A stretch of 64,000 nt of DNA, taken from NCBI RefSeq assembly GCF_910592395.1, contig NC_088308.1:8323001-8387000 (forward strand), read 5' to 3'. The notes beneath the pieces were generated by a model that saw only the letters and a program-made list of their open reading frames with translations, had not been told where the DNA came from and made no database searches. Source of the DNA: Lineus longissimus. Lineage: Eukaryota > Nemertea > Pilidiophora > Heteronemertea > Lineidae. Shown piece by piece: positions 13,101 to 22,174 of this stretch. How positions within the stretch are numbered: position 1 is the first letter of the stretch; each line of letters starts with the position of its first letter. The position numbers and the translations under genes were made by a program.

Positions 13101-15496
13101 GGACCAGATTCACTGTCCCTAATATATGGTGTCGTGCTGACGAGGTGTCTCTGTGGAGAGGTACTACTGTACAGTGGAACCTCCCTTAGTGGACACCTCT
13201 CTATCAAGGACAACCTCTCTATTAAGGACACAAGGTTTGAGTTTGGTCTGAAATTTATTGTTTCTGTTCAATTTGATCTCTCTAATCAGGACACCTCTCT
13301 TTTATTACAGCACCTGTCACTCCTGACAGTGTCCTTAATAGAGAGGTTCTACTGTATTTGGAATTATGATTATCATACTTGCCCTCCATCACCTCCACTT
13401 CGCTCTTCAGTTGATTAAACTCCTCGATCTTCTCTTGGTGATGAAGAAATTCCCTCTTCAGGATGTAGAGTTCATCATCTGAAAGAGACAATCTATTCCA
13501 AAGTCCATCCTTCAAAATATCTCTGTCTTGTTCTAGCAGATCGATGCAACATACTATAGGAATACACACCAGAAGCACGTATGTAATTACATGTATAAAC
13601 CTTGTGACTTTTAAATCTCTTTTGTGTAAGCTCTGTGTTGATCATTTTCTCTAAACTGCTAAATTTTTGCAGGCATTTTATTTTTGTTTGATTTTTGCAA
13701 ATACAGTGAAACCTCCGTTAGCGCACACCTCTCTATTAAGGACACCAGTTTTGGTCCCAAAATGGTTGTTTCCATTCAATTAGACCTCTCTAATCAAGAC
13801 ACCTCTCTATTAAGGACAGCACTTGTCAGTCCTGAGGGTGTCCCTAATAGAGAGGTTCCACCACATATAAATTGCACAAAAAATTGTCAAGGTTGGCCAT
13901 AGAACAATTTGGCAGTGATGACCTTATTTTCTGAATTAGACAACCTTACCAGTAAAATCTGCCATATTCGCCTTCTCCCATAATTTCGTCAACTTCTTAT
14001 CCATCGATATGCCAAACTCTGTTTCATGACGTTTCAGAGCGCGGCGGTCAATATAAGAGGCTTCGTTCTCTCTCTTGTGTTTCTCTAGGTCTTGCAGAAG
14101 ATCCATTGCATCGTGGAGGTGGAATTTCTCCATAATTCCTAAAATGAGAAAGTAGAACTGATACAATCATTCGATGTGCTCAATAAATAAAGAGTAAACG
14201 AGATATTTACTACATCCAACATTTAGGAGTTAACCATACCATGGCATTGTCCATACGGTGATATATATAATGTCTTATCTGAGTCTGACGCTGTCCTCCA
14301 AATTTCAGAGCATTTCAGAGCATTTCAGAGCAATATGAAACAGGGTATATAGCTGGTTTATTGCAACTCCATTTTCCCTATCTTTGATAAGAACACAGGA
14401 ACTCTTTGAAAACTCTTTGAAAAATGGGTTAAGATATTGTTTAGAGGTCACACAGACCGTTAATACTTTTTCCATTTTGCGAATTTTGGAAAAGTGTTGG
14501 TATTTCTTACAATGTACATGTAGATTGGCAAAATAATAGAGTCACTTCACCCACCGTACCAAGAAAAGCTTTCCTAACAGATGCCTCCTTTTCTCCATCA
14601 AGGTCGCCATTTTTTTCCGCTTTGAGTGCCTTCAGCTTGCCTTCTTCAGCATCATGCAGTTTCAAGTCCACATATAACTCCTCTAACTTTTTTGGTCCAA
14701 GATGCTGAAAAACCGACAGCGACACAATTTTGACTTTTAGAGTGGATGATGAAATACAAAATAGGCCTTTTGCCGTATACGTTAGTACCACCTCGGGACA
14801 GCAAAACAAACTGCCTTGACAATACGACGCTTAAGAAGTTGGCCCCGGAAATGGCGATGGTACGGTTTAGACAATGGGATACTGCTAAAATGTGGGGTCG
14901 GGAATGATTGCATCCTTGCTTTGTGAGTTGGCTTATTCAACATTTAAGCAGTCTCCCATTGTCTAAACCCCCATCGCCATTCCCGTCCCGGGCAAACTTC
15001 TTAAGTGTCGTATAGCCGAATAGGTTTTTACAGTTAATGATGCCTCTCGAGCCATTGTCTGGCACCTTTTACTGTGAAGATTTCTTGTAAGGATGATTTG
15101 TTGGTCCGACCCTAGGTCAGGTGGTACCGTGCCGGCGTATCTGGCAAAAAAGGGCCTATTCAACAACAGTGAAACAAGAGGAGAGACTGAAGAGTATGGG
15201 AGGCCAATCTTTTGATTGCGATGCTCCGATTTTTATTCTGCCCGCGCCAGATACCACCTGGGTTGTGCCAGCATGGACGGATAATTAAGGGCATGATAGC
15301 AAGACATCCATCCATCGCATTCCATACCAAAGCTACTTACTTTTCTTGCTTTTTGCCACAATAAATTGACTTTATTTATCCTAAAGGGACGCTCCATTTT
15401 ATCAATGTTCTCATCAGCAAACTTTTTGTCATACTTTGAACAAACAACATAACTGGTTACAAACAATAAGCACACAAACTTGAGCAAATACAACAT
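10198..15496 (-). CDS. LRPAP1: LRPAP1 / RAP, ER chaperone for LDL-receptor family
   Basis: Receptor-associated protein binds newly made LDL-receptor-family proteins in the ER and Golgi and blocks premature ligand binding. Minus-strand exons, in order: 15341-15496, 14560-14704, 13950-14138, 13379-13478, 12553-12794, 10768-10926, 10198-10266. Residues 1-19 are a hydrophobic signal peptide (MLYLLKFVCLLFVTSYVVC). Exons 1-2 read INKVNLLWQKARK then HLGPKKLEELYVDLKL, matching the first RAP domain. Later exons carry LKREFLHHQEKIEEFN, SEPRVYDLYALAKKANMT and EELQHFEHKIKKHEYM, all close to human RAP. The protein ends in HSEL, a KDEL-type retrieval signal (human has HNEL). The annotated exons give about 353 codons (human 357). 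Phases agree at every junction except exon 4 (exits phase 2) to exon 5 (needs phase 1), so a small exon or an unrecognised splice is missing between 13378 and 12795. Start 15496 is the first ATG of the frame. Confidence 0.93.
10927..11602. repeat. 48-bp minisatellite, about 14 units, built on a splice acceptor
   Basis: A 48-bp unit (containing GATTAAAACAGATCAGCA, ATAAACACACTGGTTTATT and CCTGCAAA) repeats from the edge of LRPAP1 exon 6 into its upstream intron. Read in the gene's direction, each unit carries a pyrimidine-rich stretch, then TTTGCAG and GAA, the same bases as the true exon 6 acceptor. The array is 90-100% homogeneous by eye, with a few single-base and small length variants. The open frame across it on the minus strand is a consequence of the period being a multiple of three. 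Confidence 0.92.
12988..13353. mobile_element. Two adjacent copies of the ACCTCTCTATTAAGGACAC family
   Basis: Two units of about 180 bp (about 12988-13167 and 13171-13353), each with near-palindromic ends ACAGT(A/G)GAACCTC and GAGGTTCTACTGT. Internal phrases such as AATTTGGGACCA and TCCTTAATAGAGAGG recur in inverted orientation. They lie in the LRPAP1 intron directly downstream of exon 4. Further copies at 13704-13862 and 19896-20072 show this is a dispersed non-autonomous DNA element. Confidence 0.8.
13704..13862. mobile_element. Third copy of the ACCTCTCTATTAAGGACAC family
   Basis: Begins ACAGTGAAACCTCCGTTAG and ends GAGAGGTTCCAC, with the same internal CTCTCTATTAAGGACA and TCCCTAATAGAGAGG phrases as the pair at 12988-13353. 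It lies in the LRPAP1 intron between exons 3 and 4. Confidence 0.8.
14822..15013. mobile_element. Foldback element in LRPAP1 intron 1
   Basis: Arms of about 70 bp face each other. The left arm holds CGCTTAAGAAGTTGGCCC, AATGGCGATGG and GGTTTAGACAATGGGA; the right arm repeats all three in inverse order and orientation with a few changes. The loop is about 45 bp. The whole could fold into a long hairpin in the pre-mRNA. Confidence 0.75.
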
Positions 15497-16635
15497 TTTT
15501 GAAGAAAACACTCCCCCTTTTTCTACACAACACGCAAATTATGAGCTCTTCCAGCATCCAGTTTTCCGTGCGAGCTATTTTTAGAAAATGCCCAGCGAAA
15601 GCTGTGCTTTTGAAAAAAGCCGCAGATGTAAACATATCTCTTCACTAGATCTTTGAACTTTTCAAATATTTTTCACTTATTTATTTGATTTGTTTTAATA
15701 ATTGTGGCTTGAGGCATTTCACTTTAGTTTTATGCTTCATTTAGTGTTAATATGACTTTGTAACCAAACTCAGCAGTGTGCGTTCGAGACTGCGGCTTAT
15801 ACTTTTGTGATAGCCCCAAGTTGACCAACTGGGAGAGGCAAAATAATGACAATGAATGAGTACCCATTTGGTATTGAAGTTCCTGATGTTTTGAAAGTTG
15901 AAAATCCACTAAAAGCTGATTTTCTGCGGAATCGATAAGAAAGTCCTGTAATGAGAAATGGCCCAACGAAGACCTGTCAGTTGGGGTCCAGGAGGTATAT
16001 AGAACAAACTCATTCATTGGCTTTTTGATTTAAAAAATCGCCAAAAAAACATTGAGGAAAATATGTATACGATTTTTATACACAGCCTATGTACGTGAAC
16101 AGTGGCACCCTGACTTCGACATGTCCCCAATATGGAGTAGGCTGGTACATGTGTTATTACTAGTCTTAAAACTTAAGATGATAAAAGAAAAAATAGTATA
16201 TATGGCGTAAATCCGATTGCCTCCGCCAATATACGTCGATGGTTCATTCGACTGTGTTATTACTGTTAATAGCAAAATGGTTTTATCATACGACAGCAAG
16301 TTGATAGGCCTAGGTTGTCACACTTTAACAACCCACTGCGAGAGGTTGTCATCTGGTTTCTTGACGGCGATGCCGCAACCTCTCACACTACACGGTCACG
16401 GTACTCGGTAGTTTATGCAGAGGCCTATAATTTATACAGGTATACTCAATTGTACTGTTTTTTAATGATGTCAGATGATTGCTCTCAAAATACCTCGCAG
16501 GTATAGGGAGTAATGGAGAGTATGCGGACATAACTCGTCATTATAAACCCAGACTTTTGCCCTATTAATAGTATTAGTAGGCCTATGCTCTTATGTTTTT
16601 GACTTATATCCTTTTAAATCTCAATGCTTTCTCAG
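15497..16635. promoter_or_regulatory. Divergent intergenic region between LRPAP1 and TMC
   Basis: LRPAP1 starts at 15496 on the minus strand and the first recognised TMC exon begins at 16636 on the plus strand, so this 1.1 kb holds the LRPAP1 promoter and possibly the first TMC exon. TMC exon A enters in phase 1, so an upstream coding exon must exist. One weak candidate is 16370-16400, an ATG followed by 10 codons and a CACG/GTACTC donor in the correct phase. No TATA box or CpG-island-like block was evident. Confidence 0.35.
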
Positions 16636-16865
16636 ATGATACTGACCCCGAACTGACTCCACCTGCACATTCGGGATTTTCGTTTTCGCGAAGTGCAAGC
16701 CATCATGCTGCAGCCCTCATTGCAGCTCTGCCGAGCCGACAGATCTCAATGGATTCGGAAGGTACCATCCAGCGGAGCGGATCAGAGAGGCTCAGTCTTA
16801 AACTGCGTCGTCGGCAAACTATGAAACGCTTAGGAACCGGTGATTATCTTGATGGAGATATTGAG
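16636..16865 (+). CDS. TMC: TMC alternative N-terminal exon A
   Basis: Acceptor CTTTCTCAG is followed by a 230-nt exon, entering in phase 1 and leaving in phase 0 at GAG/GTGGGT. It begins DDTDPELTPPAHSGFSF, contains a basic stretch (LSLKLRRRQTMKRL) and ends GDYLDGDIE. It is serine/arginine-rich and looks like the variable cytoplasmic N-terminus of TMC proteins, which lies before the membrane region. It is assigned to TMC because it splices in phase to exon B (17451). No function beyond a cytosolic tail can be seen. The exon that supplies the start codon is not identified. Confidence 0.65.
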
Positions 16866-17450
16866 GTGGGTAGCTGAAGTGATCTTTTCTCAGCATTCTA
16901 ATTGTGACTCGGTACTGACCTCGTGGTCAAACAGGTAGTACTTTAGCAGGTGATATTATTTGTACACCAAAAAAAGACTTAAACTGAAGTGTATTTGAAT
17001 GGCTGGAAAAAGATACCTTTACATGACAAGCAAGTTGATACGAAGTCCACTTGCGTTAGTGTCTTCAGCATATATTGAACAAATAAAATCCGAATTTTTG
17101 CTACCTGAATGCGGGATGTATTTCATGTGGCAATATTTCTGCACAGAAATTTGGTCAGTATGATTCATCTCGCTGGTGTCTCATAGAAGAACTGTTACTC
17201 AAACGATTTAAAATACTATCTATGGACTCTTTTTAAGAAGTGGTGATTTTGTCAGTCACCTCCTGGGTTGTGCTTGTCTTCAAGACCGATGTCTTATCAT
17301 TGAGGTACATGTATTCTAAAGCGAGGTCATGACCTAATCGCCACCATGGGCATGGGGACTGGCTGTCACATGAAAGGTTGCATTAATTCTGCTCTCAACA
17401 CCAACATTTCTCATGCTGTTGTCTCTTCAACTCCACGGTTTCTGCTCCAG

Positions 17451-17572
17451 ATGCAGCCGCTGAATAGTAGCGAGCGACCTACGACGCTTAGCGCCGATGA
17501 AGCTGACATGTGGGAGAAGACACAGAGTTTGAGAGGAATGACAGCATCTCTTACTACAAAGCGCAAATTTAG
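17451..17572 (+). CDS. TMC: TMC alternative N-terminal exon B (conserved KRKFR segment)
   Basis: A strong pyrimidine tract ending CTGCTCCAG precedes the exon, which starts in phase 0 with ATG CAG CCG and leaves in phase 2 at AG/GTAAGA. Its end, LRGMTASLTTKRKFR, corresponds to the conserved pre-membrane segment of vertebrate TMC7 (there LNISEKRRLR). Joining to the core exon at 32179 gives KRKFR-SRLMNEPVKRLKGF, which keeps the family pattern without the giant exon. This is the best evidence for an ordinary-sized TMC isoform, of at least 791 residues plus whatever the upstream exon contributes. The methionine at its start could also serve as an initiator. Confidence 0.75.
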
Positions 17573-17904
17573 GTAAGAATACGATTGTCCCGTTTGATTT
17601 CTTGCAGTGAAGAAGTGCCCCAACTAATCCCCGAAGAGGTGCAAGCACTTATGGACCTTTTCGGGGTTGATGAGGAGGTCGGTTTTATAAAATACAGGAA
17701 AGATGACAAACCGAGGTGAATTGACGAAGACAAAACTTGTCACTATTTGCAAATCCATCCATCATGTGATGTTGTCATTTGCTGGCTTTGTAAAGCTGAT
17801 TTTGTCAAAACATCCTGCTCATGTGACGGGAAAATGTAACCAGAGGACACGACGTTATCAGCTGTCGGCATTGTTGTTACGATATTCACACAGGCCTTGA
17901 AAAG

Positions 17905-18275
17905 GTATACACCTCGCTGCGCTATTTCTTAGCGAATTATTGAAGGTTCGCTTCCTCATCGCTTGGTGTGAAGTTTAATTGGAAAATTAAACGAAACTTA
18001 CCTGTAAGTTGAAGTTTGATTGAGATTCTATCGAATCATCAATCGGGAATGGAGGAATAACATGATCCGTATTGACCGCAACCGTCTACCAAGCCTCTCC
18101 CATGGCCTTCATTGCATTAGCAATATCGGCCAGGGAGCCTTGGAGCTGTGACATTTGGTCACCAGTACTAGCAGACGGCTGCCGTGCAGCCTTTCCCTCC
18201 TCCCCCTTATCAAGGAGAGCCTCTAGGCCTTAAGCATCCTCATTCGATGCCATAGTGATATAGTAGACCCTGTCT
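17905..18275 (-). pseudogene. Decayed mobile-element ORF fragment
   Basis: Read on the minus strand from about 18252, a frame starts MASNEDA, continues GLEALLDKGEEGKAARQPS and LQGSLADIANAMKAMGEAW, and is interrupted by at least two in-frame stops. The style (short acidic start, coiled-coil-like heptads) resembles the first ORF of a retroelement such as a DIRS or Ty3-like element, but I cannot name the family. It lies within the TMC intron between exon B and exon C. Confidence 0.35.
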
Positions 18276-19059
18276 GAAAATAAAGTAACAATATCTGGAA
18301 CACAGCACACTGTGAGAAGAAGAATGAGAAAACACGACTGAACGGAGGCAGAGCCAACGGCACACTGAGGAGCTAGTCAGCGTGTGCTGTCTCATGGGAT
18401 TCTGGAATGACCCAGTTTGATAAGATGAGATAGAATGTCTTCTACCTCTCACAACTGATCGTGTGGAAATCCACGGTTATATTTGCTTTGACTCTGGCCC
18501 TGATTACCTCAGAATGTCAACAACCCATCCGAATATTCCTTATCTTTATACCAATTGACCTATTTTAGTATTTGCACATTTACATGTTTTTCCTCCTGTA
18601 TTCCTCAATTGCCATTAAAATCACGCAGTGAACTATTTCACTTCCTATCATGTATAATTTATAGGTGTTACAGAACCATTCGATTCATCACCAAATTCGC
18701 ACCAGTACTTTCACCTTGGTTATGCTACTGTTTCATGAGTAGAGAGTTCTTTTTGATAATGCCGATCAATAAAACCAACTTCATCAGGTGTCGGTGTGAA
18801 GATCACTGAATGAGTTCCTCTTGTTTACATCCTCTCTTTTTTGTTCTGTTAGTCACATAAGTTAGTGTACCTTTTTATAAACGATTAGCTTTGTTTTTTG
18901 CATCTCTAGTACCATTTATCACCGTGATATGTATGTGTATGGAGTAAACGTGTAAGTATTTATAATGTTGCTGAGCATGTGGCATGTCATCCTTTGAATT
19001 CTGCCTCCTATCTCTTTTACAAGATCTTGAAGTTAGACCTTTTTAAAAAGGGTGGCTTT

Positions 19060-19282
19060 TTAAAGGGACATTATAGGCAGCAGCTAGGCAGGCAAGATAA
19101 AGTTACACAAAGCCGCCAATAGGGGCCTCTCACATCTCACAGTAGGTCAAAATGATTCACGCTTGTACGAGGGATATATTTAGTGCTGAGTCTGGTACGA
19201 CCAAGGGCCCTTTACTGTGTATACTAGTCACTTGAAGATGGCCAAATTAGCCCCTCTCCTCCTGCCTATAGTCCCCCTTTAA
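19060..19282. mobile_element. MITE with TTAAAGGG termini
   Basis: Left end TTAAAGGGACATTATAGGCA and right end (minus strand) TTAAAGGGGGACTATAGGCA form terminal inverted repeats around 180 bp without coding potential. The TTA/TAA flank is the target preference of PIF/Harbinger elements; a TTAA target (piggyBac) is the alternative reading. Confidence 0.7.
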
Positions 19283-19895
19283 TGTTGGTTGCATCATGTG
19301 AAGGTCATTTTCATGGTAATCGCTGACAGTGATGAAAATGCAAGGATTATGAACAACTGTCAAGACGAAGTAAACTGGAATGGCTTTACAAAAAGTTGTG
19401 ACAAATTACTCACCTTGTCACAGATTGTGCTTTAAAAAATGTCTTATCTTACTCAAATAACTTTTATTTCAAGCGTGCATGATATGTGAATAGCTAGCTT
19501 GTTCTTTCGCTGCTGCTGTCCAATGGACATCAATCTTAAATCAATCTTGCTACATTTGTAGATTTCCCGACTGCAGATTTGCCTGTGTATTTGTTGTACA
19601 TATTACTAAGCTTACATATGATCAATTCTACCAGTACTATATTGCCTGACATTGCCTGAATCAGATATTGCATGCCAATTTTAAAAGCTCTTGCTTGGCT
19701 TATTTGGAAACTGCACATGAAATTAGCTGCTTCTTTGCTGCAGGGTAAAAATGGCCAAAAAATATTTCTTGATTGGAAAAACTGTAAACTCGGAAATAAT
19801 ATGTTTTTCAGATTTTTTCCTGCCATACTTTTTCCTGATTTACATGTAATATCTAAAATTTAAACACAAAAAATGCAAACTTCAATATAAAAGGT

Positions 19896-20072
19896 ACGAA
19901 AGCCTCTCTATTAAGGACACCCATGTGGTTGCCAAATGCTGTCCTTAATAGAAAGGTGTTCTGATGAGAGAGGTCAAATTGAATAGAAACAACCAATTTG
20001 GGACCAAAACTAGTGTCCTTAATAGAGAGGTTGTCTTTGATAGAGAGGTGTCCACTAAGGGAGGTACCACTG
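19896..20072. mobile_element. Fourth copy of the ACCTCTCTATTAAGGACAC family
   Basis: Starts near GCCTCTCTATTAAGGACACC and ends GGGAGGTACCACTGT, with internal GTCCTTAATAGAGAGG and AATTTGGGACCAAAAC phrases as in the copies within LRPAP1 introns. Confidence 0.8.
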
Positions 20073-21800
20073 TGAGTTCAGTTTCGTTACATATGCTTGA
20101 GGTATCAGAGGGGAAAATATCTGGTTGACAGTGTGAATGTTAATTTTGTTCTCAATTTAATCAAGTTAGTTATGCACATGGCCTGAAGGCTTTTCTGAAA
20201 TCAATATTGGCACAGGACCTTTGTATTGATTTAGTGAGAGGTTGGTGTTATCCCTATGGGGTTCAGTCCACAGGTCTTGATCTGCCCATTGCTATCTCTG
20301 CATAGAAGTACAATAAAAGTGCACTGTAACTCTAGCCCGGGGCAACATCTTTTCTATCAGATTCAACATCTTCATGGAAAAAAGACAGACAAACCAGACA
20401 GTTTGGCACTTTGGACAGTGTGAGAGTGAAGAACAACTGTAAAATACTGTACTGTACTTCCAGTAGGTTTTTTCAATTCTGGAAGGCTATCCCGTGGAAG
20501 ATTCATGATATTCTGTGGACTATTTTGTATACAAATATCTCTCTGTGTCTGGTATTTCATTATTTTTCAAATAATTGATTTTAGTTTTTATTGTAGAGTT
20601 TAGACTTTGTCGATGATCGCTTAAGCCTTGACTGTACTAGAAGTAGATCAGACTCTCCAATCTCATATTGGATGCCAACTTTCCGGTCCAGCACTAACCT
20701 CTCCCCTGGTGCCAATTTTCTGGTGATTTTTCCCTCTCCTGAAAACCAATTCTTTTGTCTTATAATGCTTACCCGTCACCTGGATGCCAACTTCCTGGTC
20801 TGGTTATGACTCTTTCCTCCAAAGGTAACCTGTAGCAAAACGCTTATAAAAATGGGAAGCTTTGAACGACCCAGTTAAAACCTTAGGAGGGGGAATAAGC
20901 TTCCATTGATAAATTATAGCTGTTTCGAGTTCCCCTCAGTTTGATTATGTTAGCTGGGCATCTGGGTAACATTGCATAACATTACTGACTCCAGTCAATG
21001 AACTGCATAGCAGGTAATCACAAATTTAGTTATTTTTACTAAGTTCAGCTAGTCCAAATAAAGACTTTGTGGCAGGACTGGATCTCTTCAAACCGTATCA
21101 TATCACATAAATGTCAACGATGTGTCCTAGTGTCCAAAGCGACTATCCATATGGGCCAGGTACTTCCTGGTACCATAAAAAGAATGATACATTCCTGGTA
21201 ATCTATTCATGTATTCTATGGGACAATATCCCACCTGTGGAATCATCAAAGAGGAAGTAACCACATTGACTCGTTACCTGGTTCAGTGTGCTGGCCAATC
21301 TGACTTCTCAAAAGCACTGATTTTCTTATCAAGGTGATAATAAGTGACCAACAGGTTATCTAACTAGACCTGTTGATTATTGATTATCAAATTGATGTTT
21401 TCGCTGGGTTCTCTGTGTCATTGTGTGTTTGCTTATCATTTCCTACGTGTGCTTTTGTCAATCGGTGTGTGTACTGACCTAGACGGTTGGTCTGATGAGC
21501 AAGCAGACGCACGTTTTGATATTTTCCGCTCGCTTTTCGCTGGATGCGATTGTGGAATAATTACATCTCCTGGTCGTTACCATAATTTGCCACCTTTTAA
21601 AAAAAAGGCAATTTATATCTAAAGTCATTCAGATGTTTTTGGTGATTTTCTGTGTTCGAGTCATTGAATTTTGAAATTGGTTGCTCTGGATTTGTTGCGC
21701 TTGCCGCGGATTTTTGTTTTCGGGAATTTTGCTGTGTTTTATTTGTGGAACCTGGTGGAGCTGTTGTCCATTGTCTACCTGTGTTTGGTCCTCAATCAAA

Positions 21801-22174
21801 ATGACGGGAGATAAAATATTCCCACAGGAACCTGCCCGCTGGACTCGTGCCGAAAACATGTCTTATTTAAACGAAGCGTTTGAGATGGAGAGATGGGATG
21901 ATGGAGATGAGAGGATTACAATACCAGAATCACCATCGAGTGGTGAACATGTAGTACACTTCAGGCAGAGGCAAAGGTCAGCTCGGTATCAAAAGGATCT
22001 GGCTGACCGGCGCATTTCGGTCCATCCAGATCTACATAACTCATCCTCAAACAGTCCATGGGTGTCTCTTCTGCGTGAAACCAGCTGGACCCCTAGCTTG
22101 AATGAGCGGAGACAGTCACTACACAATCTTATCGAAGACACATTAGATGCAGATATCGAACAAGACAACAGAAG
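21801..22174 (+). CDS. TMC: TMC alternative first coding exon C
   Basis: ATG at 21801 (A at -3) opens a 124-codon frame leaving in phase 2 at AAG/GTACAA, the same phase as exon B and the giant exon, so it can join the core exon at 32179 directly (798-residue product). The protein is hydrophilic and charged: an acidic stretch near residue 24 (ERWDDGDERI), arginine-rich segments around residues 53-67, and an end reading SLHNLIEDTLDADIEQDNRR. The closing LDADIE resembles LDGDIE at the end of exon A, and both follow an RRQ segment, suggesting paralogous N-terminal modules. The frame is open 5' of the ATG, but without another ATG. Assignment to TMC rests on phase, strand and position, not on a known domain; it could belong to a nested gene. 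Confidence 0.55.

Larger units (their letters stand above)
17573..21800 (+). other. TMC intronic/regulatory interval between exons B and C
   Basis: No further coding exon with correct splice context was recognised. The interval holds the retroelement scrap (17905-18275) and two MITEs (19060-19282 and 19896-20072). The promoter of isoform C should lie in the last kilobase before 21801, but no core promoter motif stood out. Confidence 0.4.

Noticed and set aside
15497-15511. LRPAP1 start upstream of 15496
   Set aside because: The codon at 15511 is GTG; the ATG at 15496 directly begins a typical signal peptide.
21681-21800. Extension of exon C upstream with a hydrophobic leader
   Set aside because: The upstream frame has no ATG; 21801 is the first one, and it has an adenine at -3.
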